From Paenibacillus sp. PL2-23 (lineage in GTDB: Bacteria; Bacillota; Bacilli; Paenibacillales; Paenibacillaceae), in the NCBI RefSeq assembly GCF_040834005.1, contig NZ_CP162129.1, positions 4,537,501 to 4,601,500 on the forward strand: a stretch of 64,000 nucleotides of DNA, written 5' to 3'. The translations under genes were made by a program, and so were the position numbers. Position 1 is the stretch's first letter; each line of letters opens with the position of its first letter. A model generated the notes under the pieces. It was not told the DNA's origin, made no database searches, and saw nothing but the letters and a program-made list of their open reading frames with translations. Shown piece by piece: positions 45,054 through 54,414 of this stretch.

Positions 45054-45393
45054 ACCCGAGGTCCTCCGCGCCTTCTCTTGCGGCTCGATCTGCCGCTGAC
45101 GCCTGCTTCTGTGTTTTCGCTGCCCTGCTCGCTGCCCGAGGACTCGCCGCTCGTGACGGAATTCGTGCTCGGCGCGTATTCCTTAATATTGCCGAAAATA
45201 ATGGTGCCTTGATTTTTGACGACGACAACCTTGCAGCACCATCCGAACATCCGCTTCACTTCCTCTCCCGCTTAAGCGCTCCAATCCGATCCCATACCAT
45301 TCGTTACTATACCGTATGCTGAGGGATATGCGGACGAATTGGCGTTTCCAACGGGTACAGCCGCCTCTTTTGCCGCCTGGCGAGTGACATGGA
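45054..45393. other. Gap upstream of the Rpn fragment with a possible small-gene remnant
   Basis: A minus-strand frame from an ATG at 45250 (GAGGAA 9 nt upstream) begins MFGWCCKVVVVKNQGTIIFG and continues NIKEYAPSTNSVTSG, a plausible short protein start. It then runs into Arg-rich low complexity and ends inside the Rpn fragment. It looks like a small gene whose 3' end was lost at the junction. I recognise no family. Confidence 0.4.
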
Positions 45394-46257
45394 CTATCCA
45401 GCGGCTCGGCTCAGCTCAACCAGCACAATCTCTGGACGATTGAAGATCCGCTGCGGGAATGTGCTGTTGCCGAGTCCTCTGCTAATAATAAGCTGGGAGC
45501 TGCCAAGCTGGTGGAGGCCCTCGGAATACTCGGGCCAGAAGCCTTGCTCCGGGGCGTACACGCCGCCGACGAACGGGACGCGGAACTGGCCGCCATGTGC
45601 GTGACCCGACAGACTAAGGTCCATGCTGTAATCGGCGTATACCTGGAACAGCTCCGGCCGGTGGGACAGCAGGAGGGTAAACGCCTCCGAGTGTTCGATG
45701 CCTGCGAGGGCTTCCTCCAGATGAGCGGTTATTTTGTCAACGTCGCTGTCCTCCACCCGGTTGAAGATAGGATCGTCTACGCCGACCAGCCGAATGGCGC
45801 CTTCCCCCACAGGAAGGATGACATGCTCGTTCTGCAAAATATGAATACCCTCGATCCCCCGCAGACGCTCCTCCAGCTCAGGGTATCCCATCGTAGCAAA
45901 TTCATGATTGCCACTGACGTAATACACAGGCGCGATTTCGGCGGCTCCCTTCATCATCCCAAGGCTTGCTTCCGCATCGAAGTGGCTGCTGTCCGTCAAG
46001 TCCCCTGTGACGACGATAAGATCCGGCGCCAGCTTCTCCACCTTCCGCAGCAACGGTCTCTGGTCGCGTCCGAACTCCTTGCTATGAAGATCCGACAGCT
46101 GCACGATCCTGTATCCTTCTGCCCCATTCGGCAGCTTAGGAGACGCGATCTTATAGGTTGTTACTCCAATCCAGTTATTCTCCGCGTATAAGAATACGAG
46201 CATAACCGCCGCCACGATAATCAAATATAGCCAACCCCGTCGTTTCTTCCTCTTCAT
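45394..46257 (-). CDS. Membrane-anchored metallophosphoesterase (YkuE-like)
   Basis: 287 aa. N-terminal basic signal-anchor at 8-26, then the calcineurin-like two-metal site: SDLHSKEF (D, H), VVTGDLTDS (GD), YVSGNHEF (GNHE), LLLSHRPELF (H) and GHAHGGQF (GHxH). It resembles B. subtilis YkuE. ATG at 46257 with GGGAGGGAGAG before it. The gene follows the DUF4173 gene by about 30 bp, so they are probably cotranscribed. Substrate unknown; relatives act on phospholipids or phosphodiesters at the membrane. Confidence 0.93.
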   Translation of the reverse strand: MKRKKRRGWLYLIIVAAVMLVFLYAENNWIGVTTYKIASPKLPNGAEGYRIVQLSDLHSKEFGRDQRPLLRKVEKLAPDLIVVTGDLTDSSHFDAEASLGMMKGAAEIAPVYYVSGNHEFATMGYPELEERLRGIEGIHILQNEHVILPVGEGAIRLVGVDDPIFNRVEDSDVDKITAHLEEALAGIEHSEAFTLLLSHRPELFQVYADYSMDLSLSGHAHGGQFRVPFVGGVYAPEQGFWPEYSEGLHQLGSSQLIISRGLGNSTFPQRIFNRPEIVLVELSRAAG

Positions 46258-46287
46258 CTCTCTCCCTCCCAGCGAGAAGGCCGGATA

Positions 46288-47841
46288 TTATCCGTTTCTC
46301 AGCTTCTGAAGCGATAGGCTCCAGGACTGCCAATGCTTGCGTTCATCCGCTTGACGCCGCATTTCTTCCAGCAGGCCAGCAACGCCTTCAAGCTCCGGAT
46401 GCTCGCGTTCCAGCTTCTCCAGCGCAGGAGCCGCATCAGCGGACAACGTGGACAAATAATACAAATCGATTTGGCCCGTTGCTTCGTAACGTTCGATATT
46501 GTTAAACGCGATCCGCGCGTCCAGATTGATATAGTTCATGATAACGTAAGCCGCTACGCCTAGCGCAACATATATTTTGGCCAAATAAAACCAACGGTAC
46601 CAGATCCTCGCGATAGCCACTACCATCAATATGCCGAGGAAAATCATAAAGCCGTGCACCAGCAGTCTAAGCTGCGTATACCCGTAAGCCTCCTCGTACA
46701 GAGACATGCGGCTATAAGCGGATGCCAGCATGACAAGCGTACAGCCCATTAAGACGGTCAACAGAAGCTTGCGCAGACGCTCGAGGACCTGACTTCCTTG
46801 TTGGACAAAATGAAGCCCGACTAACAGCACGCAAATGTTGATCAGCGCAACAAACACAAGCTCAGCGAACCCTCTTCTCGCATATTCCGCATATGCGGTG
46901 CCCTCAGGCAGCAAGCCATCGGCCGCTCCGAACAGATACGTGAACTGAATAGCCGCGAACAAAACATATACAATATTGACGCTGATCAGCGCGGTTGCTG
47001 CTACGATGGGATCCAGCGCAGTGCTGGTTTGACCAGCTTGACCGGTTTGGCCGTCGCCTGCAGGTTGAGCTGGCTGAAGCGCAGACGCCGGCATACCTGC
47101 CGCTTCTTGCGTCAAGGCGCTGGCGCGACGTTCCCTTTTGAACATCAGCCCCCATACATAACAGAAGAGATAGATCGCTGTACAGGCCGCGAACAGGAAA
47201 CGAAGGAAGTTGTTCTCCACTGAACCCCCTTCGAGCCATGTCGGAAGCCGGTTAAGCCAAGACAGGAAGATGCCATCTGCCGATGCAAGCAGCACAATGA
47301 CAACAAGCAGAAGCGGCGCCGCGATCAGCAAGCCAAGACCCACTTTGCCCAGATTGCCCCGCGTTCTGCTGCCCTCATCCCCTACCCTCAGCCAGTCAGC
47401 CAATATGCCGAATGGCGCTCCCAGATGGGCCAAAGGCGTGATCAGCCATTGCTTGAGCAGCTCCCCCGCGAATTTGAGTCTGTACCATGGCTCGGAGCCT
47501 CCCCTGGTCAGCAGCATCGTCTGCCCGACGAGCAGGATGAGCAGCGCCCCGAGGTTTAGAATACGAAAGAGCTTATTGTCGAATATAGCAAATGAGAGCG
47601 CAAGGAGACCAATTGGGACAAATAACAGCCAGCCCGTCTTGGATTGACCCCGCCACCGGTCGAAGCCTCCTCGCCTTCCCTTCGTTACATAGAAGAAATA
47701 GATATACAGTAACAGCGTGAAGATCGGAACGGATATTCCAGGTACGCGGTTCACAAACAAATATTGGCCAATCGTACCAAGCAGGATCGCCATTCCCAAC
47801 ATCATGTCGTAACGCTTCTGCCAAGGCGCTGGATCTCTCAT
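46288..47841 (-). CDS. DUF4173 multi-pass membrane protein
   Basis: 517 aa with about ten helices, starting with a helix at about 15-30, then 35-55, 75-95 and so on. A loop rich in Ala/Gln/Gly at about 250-275 (GDGQTGQAGQTSTA) interrupts the helices. A conserved second half, ISVNIVYVLFAAIQFTYLFG, includes the DUF4173 core, ending in a soluble DLYYLSTLSADAAPALEKL. The ATG lies at 47841. First gene of the operon with the metallophosphoesterase. Function unknown. Confidence 0.85.
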   Translation of the reverse strand: MRDPAPWQKRYDMMLGMAILLGTIGQYLFVNRVPGISVPIFTLLLYIYFFYVTKGRRGGFDRWRGQSKTGWLLFVPIGLLALSFAIFDNKLFRILNLGALLILLVGQTMLLTRGGSEPWYRLKFAGELLKQWLITPLAHLGAPFGILADWLRVGDEGSRTRGNLGKVGLGLLIAAPLLLVVIVLLASADGIFLSWLNRLPTWLEGGSVENNFLRFLFAACTAIYLFCYVWGLMFKRERRASALTQEAAGMPASALQPAQPAGDGQTGQAGQTSTALDPIVAATALISVNIVYVLFAAIQFTYLFGAADGLLPEGTAYAEYARRGFAELVFVALINICVLLVGLHFVQQGSQVLERLRKLLLTVLMGCTLVMLASAYSRMSLYEEAYGYTQLRLLVHGFMIFLGILMVVAIARIWYRWFYLAKIYVALGVAAYVIMNYINLDARIAFNNIERYEATGQIDLYYLSTLSADAAPALEKLEREHPELEGVAGLLEEMRRQADERKHWQSWSLSLQKLRNG

Positions 47842-48039
47842 CAGCCACTACACTCCTTTGAACATTTCTCCCTTTTATTGTAACCTATAAAATGAGAACA
47901 AAAAGTGCAACTTTATTTCTCATAATTTCATATTTTGTTGATAACGTGATCGTGAACGGAGGAATTGACTCCAGCATTCGGGGAAACAAGCACTAATATC
48001 CCTCACCACATGACCGCAAGCCAAGCATAAAAGGTAAAG

Positions 48040-48268
48040 TTGGAAGAGTATAATTTTCAGTACGAAGTTCACTTCAGAACAGCGGGTCTCTGCGTATTCA
48101 AGAAATCATTCATGACCTACGTCCTCCTCTAGAGTAAAGGGCTGTACATTACAGCTCATCATCAAACCGTATGTAAGGTTTCCCCTCTCTTGCCCTTGGC
48201 TAATGGTTGGCAACAACCAGCCCCCATAGCGGCCTTCACCGCCTAGCTATGTACCATACGTGGCACAC
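48040..48268 (-). mobile_element. Probable 5' fragment of a group II intron
   Basis: Read on the minus strand, position 48268 starts GTGTGCC, the GUGYG 5' boundary of bacterial group II introns, followed by TAGCTAGGCGGTGAA, CCGCTATGGGGGC and GTTGCCAACCATTAGCCAAG, a domain-I-like order typical of these introns. It continues about 155 nt to GAGGAGGACGTAGGTC and an ATG (48113) that opens only 14 codons before a stop, where the reverse transcriptase should begin. No RT, maturase or domains V/VI are present, so it is a truncated relic. Assignment is by eye; a covariance-model scan would settle it. Confidence 0.5.
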
Positions 48269-48273
48269 ATATA

Positions 48274-48310
48274 AAAGCCTCACAGCCGAATTACTTGGCC
48301 ATGAGGCTTT
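48274..48310 (-). terminator. Terminator of the GH16 gene
   Basis: AAAGCCTCA pairs with TGAGGCTTT on both strands; on the minus strand it is followed by TATATG. It lies just past the GH16 stop codon and just outside the intron-like fragment. Confidence 0.8.
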
Positions 48311-48320
48311 CTTACTTTCA

Positions 48321-49034
48321 CTAATTACTTGTGTATCTAACCCAATCGTAGTAAGCGTATAAAGGAGTAGCACCGTTGTATGCCCCAAGCCAATCATCCA
48401 CTCCGGTCCCATTCCATAGATTCATCATGATTTTCCCAGGAGTTTTAGGTATATTAGACGTTGCTGTGTGTTTCTTAACCCCATCTACATACCATGTAAT
48501 AGACCCTGGTTGCCAGTCAAAAGCGTACGTATGGTAGCTCTGAGATGCATCAAAGCCTAATTCAATCACTTTTTCATGGCCGCCCACACCGTTGGTAAAA
48601 TAATTGAACTGCACTTTCGTCGTATCCTTACCTAAAAATTCAATATCGATCTCATCCCACTGTGTGCCATCCGACGGACCCGTATACGTAAAGAAGGAGG
48701 ATACAACTCCTGTGTTTTTGGCAGGCTTCATCCTTACCTCGTACAGTCCATAACCATACTTGTCCTTGGAGCGGTACTCCCCGCAATCAAATTTATCTTT
48801 AGAAGGACTTGTAATTGATAGTCTTAGTTTTCCATTGCTTGTAATAATTGCATTGTTGGCCCGCCAGGTACAATTAAACATGGAGCCGTTAGACCATCCA
48901 TTTGACATCTCCCACTTCTGTGAATTATGGGAAGTCAGCGGTTCCCATAACGTAGTTGCACCAAAAACCGTACCAGCCAGTGAAGCCAGTAGAACTAGTG
49001 AAGAACAAAGAGCAACCAACCATTTTTTATTCAT
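48321..49034 (-). CDS. bglS: GH16 endo-beta-1,3-1,4-glucanase (lichenase)
   Basis: 237-aa secreted glucanase. Signal peptide at 1-25 (ends VFGA). The catalytic WDEIDIEF at 126-133 has nucleophile Glu128 and acid/base Glu132, with FFTYTGPSDGTQWDEID typical of bacterial lichenases; also GEYRSKDKYGYGLYEVRMKP and MMNLWNGTGVDDWLG. Cys54 and Cys84 would form the family disulfide. ATG at 49034 with GGAG 11 nt upstream; a GTG at 49043 has too little spacing. Last gene of the minus-strand hemicellulose cluster. Cleaves mixed-linkage cereal glucans; no CBM or SLH is attached, so it is released. Confidence 0.95.
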   Translation of the reverse strand: MNKKWLVALCSSLVLLASLAGTVFGATTLWEPLTSHNSQKWEMSNGWSNGSMFNCTWRANNAIITSNGKLRLSITSPSKDKFDCGEYRSKDKYGYGLYEVRMKPAKNTGVVSSFFTYTGPSDGTQWDEIDIEFLGKDTTKVQFNYFTNGVGGHEKVIELGFDASQSYHTYAFDWQPGSITWYVDGVKKHTATSNIPKTPGKIMMNLWNGTGVDDWLGAYNGATPLYAYYDWVRYTSN

Positions 49035-49200
49035 TTTGCTCACATCTCCAATCTGTTTTAATAATTTCCTTAATGTAACTGGGATATTTAATCCGTATTA
49101 TAATTGTAACCCTGTCAATACACTGTCACTATAACAAATAAATAGCTTCTATGACGATTTTATAAGGATTGCAGCTCGGTATTCAGAAATGGTCATTCTG

Positions 49201-50817
49201 TTAAAAGCCTATCTTGGCACGATAATCCTGTGGTGTCATACCGAATTCGTCCTTGAACACTTTGATAAAATACTGTGAATTAGAATAACCGAGCTGTTCG
49301 GAAATCTCATACACCTTGGCCTCCGAGTCTTTGAGCTTCGCTAAAGCTCGCTCCATCTTGACTTTATGAATGTAATCACTAATGCTGCTCCCTGTAAGCT
49401 GTTTGAACAGTCTCGACACGTAAGAGGGATGTAGAGAGACATGATCAGCTGCGGTCTGAAGGCTGGCATCTGCATAGCTCCGATCTAAAAAGCTGCGGAT
49501 TTCCTGAATCACCTTTTGCTGGTTGGTCTGCGTATCGATTTCAAGTTGGTCCTTTATAAGATCGGCAACCTCTTCTCCCCATCGGATCAGTTGCTCCATA
49601 GAGCGAAACGAAGATTTGTGCATTCGATCATACCCTACCAGATCTGATAACAGCATTTGATTTTTATGGGCAATGTAATGAAAGGAAGAGAGCAGCAGGC
49701 TTCGGATCTCTTCAAAATATTCTTCACTGCATCCGTTCCAGCTATCGTATTCCTGCCTAATACGCTCAAGTCGTTCCTTAAAGCCATCCCACTGCCCCGT
49801 CTCCAGCAGATGAGTGAGTGTCGGAGGCTCATATAGAATTCTTAAGGGCTGTACAATAGTCTGTTTCGGACTACCTCCCACGGATAGCAGATATCCTTGC
49901 CGGTTACCGACCTGTTGTTTCAGTGCATAAACGGCATCCTCATACATCTTCCGCACATCTTGAGTGAATAATCCCGGGAAAGATATGACAACCGAAATGC
50001 CCCCCTTTAAATATTCATTGACGTTGAAATATAATTGATCCGCCTTGTTGTTAAGCTGCTTCAGAACCTGTTCTTTACTCAGATCCCTGCCTTCTTCCTT
50101 GTACTTAAGGAGAAACACCAAATATTCGTAAGGGTCCCGGCACTGCCAAAGGACAAAGCTATCTCCAAAAATTTCTTCTGCGATATTAATGATAGCGTAT
50201 TCGAATAACATCTGACTGTCAGTGCCGTAATTGGTAAAACGCTCTTCCAATCGAATCAGAATCAAATAAACGGAGTCTCGTTCCTGGATTGAAATGTTGT
50301 AGTTGATCATTTTTTTCGCCAACTCATCCACTTGAAACTTCTTCCCTTGAACCAACTCACTCAACAGCTTGTCCTTGAGCATTGGCAGGTGCTCTTTGAA
50401 GGCCAGCTTTGCACGCTCCAACGAAGCGACCATCGTCAGCTCTTCATGAATCTTTCGAACCGTAGAATCAAGTGTCATCCGCAGCTGTGTTTGATCTAAC
50501 GGCTTGACCAGATATTCCAGCACCCCATTCTTGAGTGCTTCTACAGCATATTCAAAATCGGAGAAGCCTGTAAGCAGAATGCATTTGGTCTGGGGATGAT
50601 TTTCTTTAACAAAACCAACTAATTCTAAGCCATTCATCCCCGGCATAGCGATATCGGTAATAAGGATATCAACAGGTTGCTCCTGTAGGATCTTTGTAGC
50701 TTGAAGCCCAGAATAGGCCTTATGCACCTTACCGATTCCAAACTCTGTCCACGGGAAAGCGACTTTCAAATCGTCTACTACATACTGTTCATCATCAACT
50801 AATAGAATCTGCAGCAT
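49201..50817 (-). CDS. YesN-type AraC-family response regulator
   Basis: 538 aa. Receiver domain at 1-120 with phospho-Asp near 55 (ILITDIAMPGMNGLEL), followed by a long linker and C-terminal two-HTH AraC domain at about 435-538 (SLQTAADHVSLHPSYVSRLF, QLGYSNSQYFIKVFKDEFG, shown in parts). ATG at 50817 overlaps the kinase gene by 23 bp and has AAAGG upstream; a longer frame back to 50880 is shadow. Pairs with the kinase upstream and likely activates the sugar importer genes and possibly the xylanase. Confidence 0.93.
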   Translation of the reverse strand: MLQILLVDDEQYVVDDLKVAFPWTEFGIGKVHKAYSGLQATKILQEQPVDILITDIAMPGMNGLELVGFVKENHPQTKCILLTGFSDFEYAVEALKNGVLEYLVKPLDQTQLRMTLDSTVRKIHEELTMVASLERAKLAFKEHLPMLKDKLLSELVQGKKFQVDELAKKMINYNISIQERDSVYLILIRLEERFTNYGTDSQMLFEYAIINIAEEIFGDSFVLWQCRDPYEYLVFLLKYKEEGRDLSKEQVLKQLNNKADQLYFNVNEYLKGGISVVISFPGLFTQDVRKMYEDAVYALKQQVGNRQGYLLSVGGSPKQTIVQPLRILYEPPTLTHLLETGQWDGFKERLERIRQEYDSWNGCSEEYFEEIRSLLLSSFHYIAHKNQMLLSDLVGYDRMHKSSFRSMEQLIRWGEEVADLIKDQLEIDTQTNQQKVIQEIRSFLDRSYADASLQTAADHVSLHPSYVSRLFKQLTGSSISDYIHKVKMERALAKLKDSEAKVYEISEQLGYSNSQYFIKVFKDEFGMTPQDYRAKIGF

Positions 50818-52504
50818 ACTTATCATCGCCTTTCTGAATCTGGATTCGGTAACTAGTTCCCTTTGAATGTGTTGATTCAATGATCAGACCTGAACCCTTC
50901 CCATAATATAAACGCAGGCGCTGGTGTACATTTCGGATTCCGGCACCCAAGGCTCCATCCTGTGGTATAACCTCTTCCATGTGTCGTTGAATAGCCACCT
51001 TTCTCTCTTCCGTCATGCCTTCCCCATTATCCGAAATAACAATTTGGAATCCATGCTTCATAGGTTCGGCTCTTAATGAAACAATACCTGGCTGTAATCC
51101 CGGCTCAATTCCATGCTTTACGCAGTTCTCCACCAATGGCTGGAGAATCATCCTTGGCACTCGCTCATCATATAAACTTTCTGGAATATGAATTTCAAAG
51201 GCGATTTCACGTTTACGTAGCTGAACAATGGATAGGAAATGCTTAACAAATGCAACCTCATCCAGCAAGGTAGAATCAACCAGCTCGATTTTATGTATGT
51301 AGCGGCAATAAGCTCCTAGGTGAAGCGTCATTGCAGTAACAGACTCGTAGTCCTTGACGCTGGTCTTGCTTTGAATATAATTCAAGCAATTAAACAAAAA
51401 GTGTGGATTGATCTGAGCCTGATATTGTCTTAGTTTGGCTTCTTTTACTTCAATTTCAATGAGGAGTACCTGTTCAATCAGTCTTTGGGTATTCTCAGCC
51501 ATACGATTAAATGAATTCCCAAGCATTGAAAATTCGTTAGATTCCAGGCTTACGACGCGACTTGATAGATCACCGTTATCAAAGCGATTGATCGCGGTCC
51601 GAAGCGCACGTACAGGCTGCTGAACCTGCCTTCGAAGCAGCAGGCTATAGAAGATGACCCCGATCATTACAATCATAACAGCACAGAAAAAATACTGATT
51701 GTTGCGAAAGATCTGTTTAGTATATTGACTTCTCGAATGATAATCCAGAAAATAAAGATTGAGCTTGTCGGACTTTATGTAGGTGACCACGTAATCTGTT
51801 CCCTGATTTTTCAGCACAAAAGAGCCGCTTTGACCGATAATATTGTCTCCAATCGTTTGATATGAATCATCAGGGAGACCCTTCTTCTTATGGATAAATG
51901 TGTTTTTACCAACATCGTAAACCATTGAATTTCCAGAATTATACTGATCCATTATTTTGGTTATGTTCTCCAAAGATATTCTAACTTCAATCAGGAGTGG
52001 GCTGAAATGACTGCGCATAATATAGGAATAATAGCCTGATTCATGGTCCTCTATATGAAGAGTCCACTCATGACGCTTCGAATCTGGGAGCTTATATGTA
52101 CTGAAGCTTAAGGAATTTACTGATGAGACCATCTCTTTTTCATTAGGATAATAAAGGATTACGGTATTGTTCCACGACGTTGTTGCTGAATTTAAAGCCA
52201 ACTTATCCATTATGGCTGCCTTTATTTCGTACCTCGCATATTTATCACCTGATTTTAAGATATAAGGAAAACTCCTTACCATAGAGTCGTATGAAAGCGT
52301 CATCGTGTTTACAAGTACTTGGTCAAATTGTGTTGTAAGCTGAGCAGTTATGAAGCGCATATCATTCATTTTGTTCTTGTTAACTTCAGTCTGAATGACC
52401 TTAAGATTTAGACTATTTATGTACCAGAAAGCGATAACAAAAATCGCCACCATAAACAGAAGGAAATAAAAAAGTTTCTGAAATATGGACAATTTAGTTA
52501 TCAC
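50795..52504 (-). CDS. YesM-type sensor histidine kinase
   Basis: 569 aa. TM at 10-30, extracellular ligand region at about 35-290, TM at about 290-310, HAMP (RRQVQQPVRALRTAINRFDN) at about 310-360, HisK_5 phosphoacceptor His in AQINPHFLFNCLNYI near 385 and HATPase with PLVENCVKHGIEPG and SDNGEGM at about 475-550. GTG start at 52504 with AGGGGG 9 nt upstream. Ordered before the regulator gene and after the solute-binding protein gene; in this family the sensor often detects the sugar the importer brings. Confidence 0.93.
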   Translation of the reverse strand: MITKLSIFQKLFYFLLFMVAIFVIAFWYINSLNLKVIQTEVNKNKMNDMRFITAQLTTQFDQVLVNTMTLSYDSMVRSFPYILKSGDKYARYEIKAAIMDKLALNSATTSWNNTVILYYPNEKEMVSSVNSLSFSTYKLPDSKRHEWTLHIEDHESGYYSYIMRSHFSPLLIEVRISLENITKIMDQYNSGNSMVYDVGKNTFIHKKKGLPDDSYQTIGDNIIGQSGSFVLKNQGTDYVVTYIKSDKLNLYFLDYHSRSQYTKQIFRNNQYFFCAVMIVMIGVIFYSLLLRRQVQQPVRALRTAINRFDNGDLSSRVVSLESNEFSMLGNSFNRMAENTQRLIEQVLLIEIEVKEAKLRQYQAQINPHFLFNCLNYIQSKTSVKDYESVTAMTLHLGAYCRYIHKIELVDSTLLDEVAFVKHFLSIVQLRKREIAFEIHIPESLYDERVPRMILQPLVENCVKHGIEPGLQPGIVSLRAEPMKHGFQIVISDNGEGMTEERKVAIQRHMEEVIPQDGALGAGIRNVHQRLRLYYGKGSGLIIESTHSKGTSYRIQIQKGDDKYAADSIS

Positions 52505-52545
52505 GAATAATTCCCCCTAATGTTTGTAGTTGATCATAGAGCATT

Positions 52546-52570
52546 AAGGGCAGCCATAGCGGCTGCCCTT
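52546..52570 (-). terminator. Hairpin between the solute-binding protein and kinase genes
   Basis: AAGGGCAGCC and GGCTGCCCTT form a 10-bp stem with an ATAGC loop; the T run is weak on the minus strand, so read-through into the kinase gene is likely, giving graded expression. Confidence 0.65.
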
Positions 52571-52579
52571 TCTTACCTT

Positions 52580-54280
52580 TTACTTTGGAACTTGGACCGA
52601 TTGGTACCAAGCGTTTACTTCCTCGTTAATTTTTTCACCACCGCTAGACTTCCATTTTTCCACAAAGGCGTCAAATTCGTCAATAGAGGCTTTGCCGTAT
52701 ATAATTTTGTTCAGAACTTCCTTCTCCAGCTTGCCCAGCATATCACCACGGGACAATTGAGTCTCTGTTGGTGCACCTGTAAACATTTCCTGCATAACAG
52801 CGTCTTTCTGTTCAACGACAATCTTGGCTGCTTGAATCTGCTCAGGGAGACGTTCTGATAGAACCTTCTCATACTGGTTTGTTGGCTCGGCTCCATCTGC
52901 TAGCTTCGCCAAGGTATTCATCAATAAGTCCGGAATAATTGCTCCATCAAAGGTAAGCGTATAGCGAATTGCATCCACCCAACCGCCAGGAATTTTGTCG
53001 CTCTGCTGTTCTCTGTATACTTCACCGTTTGGACCCAAATCATAATCATAGCCTTTAGCAAATCCATTGCCAAAGATCTCTCCGTTCGGATTTGCCCAGT
53101 AATCAAATAAGTAGTTTTGGTATACAAAGAAAGCATCCTTATGTTTCATATCTTTGTTAATGAATACTGCGCCGCTGCTGATTGCTGTACCATGACGTCC
53201 AATTTTTCCATCAGGTCCAGCTGGAAGAGGATACGCCTTAAACTCTGCATCAGGAACGTTAGACTTCAAATCTGGAAGCGGCCAGCCTGTCATCCAGTAT
53301 GGGCCCACAATAATACCGGATTTGCCTGCGGCGAAAGCCTCCGTAGCCTTAACTTCATCATAAAGTCCGGATTCAGCAGAAATATAACCTTTCTCCATCC
53401 ATTCCTGCATTTTTAGAAGTGCAGGCTTCATCTCTGGCTGTACAGAGCCATATGCCAGTTTATTATCTTTTGTCTTGTTCCACTGGTTTGGCATGGCTCC
53501 GAACATACCAAAGATCCATCCGGAGTCAGACATCCATGTATTCAGATTATTTTTGAAGCCTACCGATAGAGCATTTGTGTCTTTTTTCCCATTCCCATCT
53601 GGATCCTGATTTGTAAAAGCGTCCATTACCGCCTCAAGCTCAGCTAAATTGGTTGGAGCCTTTAAATTTAGTTTTTTCAGCCAGTCTTCTCTAATGTACA
53701 TGACAGGATCGTTGTTGTAGGCATTCTCCAAAATAGGGATGCCCATTCTTTTTCCATCTCTCATCAATGGATTCCACACTTCTGGGTGCTGCGCCATCGC
53801 ACTCTTGTAGGAATCCGAGGCATACTTATCAAACAATTCGCCTGCATCCGTGAATTGTCCGCTATCAATGAGGTCCGCAATGAGAGCAGAGTTCCCACGA
53901 TATACTACAATGTCAGGCATCTTTTCGCCGGCGGTCAACATGAGACGCAACTTGGTTTCATATGCATTGTTTTGTTCGGTGACGGTCCAAAGATATTTAA
54001 TATCAATACCAAAGGTATCTTTTGCCCACTTGGTGTGCACATTATTTTCAATATTTTCCCCGTTTTTAAATTTCACGTTACTCTGAATCGGAAATACAGT
54101 AGTTATCGTTACCGGCTCTGTATACTTACCATTTTCAAAAGGAGCCGAATAGAAACTTTCTTCTCCAGTACTTACATCTTCAGGTTTTTTTTCGCTGTTT
54201 CCAGAGCAACCGACCAGGGCACTGGAAAGCATAACCATTGCAAGTAATGCCATTATCGTCGTTTTCATCTTTTTTGCCAT
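52580..54280 (-). CDS. Extracellular solute-binding lipoprotein (LplA-like, family 1)
   Basis: 566-aa sugar-binding lipoprotein: signal segment at 6-20, lipobox LVGC, then a large binding domain of LplA type: FPIQSNVKFKNGENIENN, DIVVYRGNSALIADLIDSGQ, DPDGNGKKDT (Ca2+-like loop), GIIVGPYWMTGWP, DKIPGGWVDAIRYTL. ATG at 54280 with AGGGGG upstream. Follows the two permease genes; ATPase for the importer is not present, as usual where a shared MsmX-type ATPase is used. Ligand probably xylo-oligosaccharide given the xylanase upstream. Confidence 0.93.
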   Translation of the reverse strand: MAKKMKTTIMALLAMVMLSSALVGCSGNSEKKPEDVSTGEESFYSAPFENGKYTEPVTITTVFPIQSNVKFKNGENIENNVHTKWAKDTFGIDIKYLWTVTEQNNAYETKLRLMLTAGEKMPDIVVYRGNSALIADLIDSGQFTDAGELFDKYASDSYKSAMAQHPEVWNPLMRDGKRMGIPILENAYNNDPVMYIREDWLKKLNLKAPTNLAELEAVMDAFTNQDPDGNGKKDTNALSVGFKNNLNTWMSDSGWIFGMFGAMPNQWNKTKDNKLAYGSVQPEMKPALLKMQEWMEKGYISAESGLYDEVKATEAFAAGKSGIIVGPYWMTGWPLPDLKSNVPDAEFKAYPLPAGPDGKIGRHGTAISSGAVFINKDMKHKDAFFVYQNYLFDYWANPNGEIFGNGFAKGYDYDLGPNGEVYREQQSDKIPGGWVDAIRYTLTFDGAIIPDLLMNTLAKLADGAEPTNQYEKVLSERLPEQIQAAKIVVEQKDAVMQEMFTGAPTETQLSRGDMLGKLEKEVLNKIIYGKASIDEFDAFVEKWKSSGGEKINEEVNAWYQSVQVPK

Positions 54281-54414
54281 TTTGCGAACCCCCTAATTAA
54301 ACTTATACATTTAGAACGTGTAAATACAGGTGTAAAGAAATGTAGGATATCATTCAATTAATCTCATAGATCTAATGCCTCACCTCCTTTCAAAGTGCAC
54401 TTACTTAAAACACA

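Larger units (their letters stand above)
47842..48320. other. Non-coding gap of about 480 bp with an intron remnant
   Basis: Between the DUF4173 gene and the GH16 gene. The first 150 bp carry no open frame or motif; the last 230 bp resemble the 5' end of a group II intron, described separately. It marks the left edge of the A+T-richer hemicellulose island. Confidence 0.6.
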
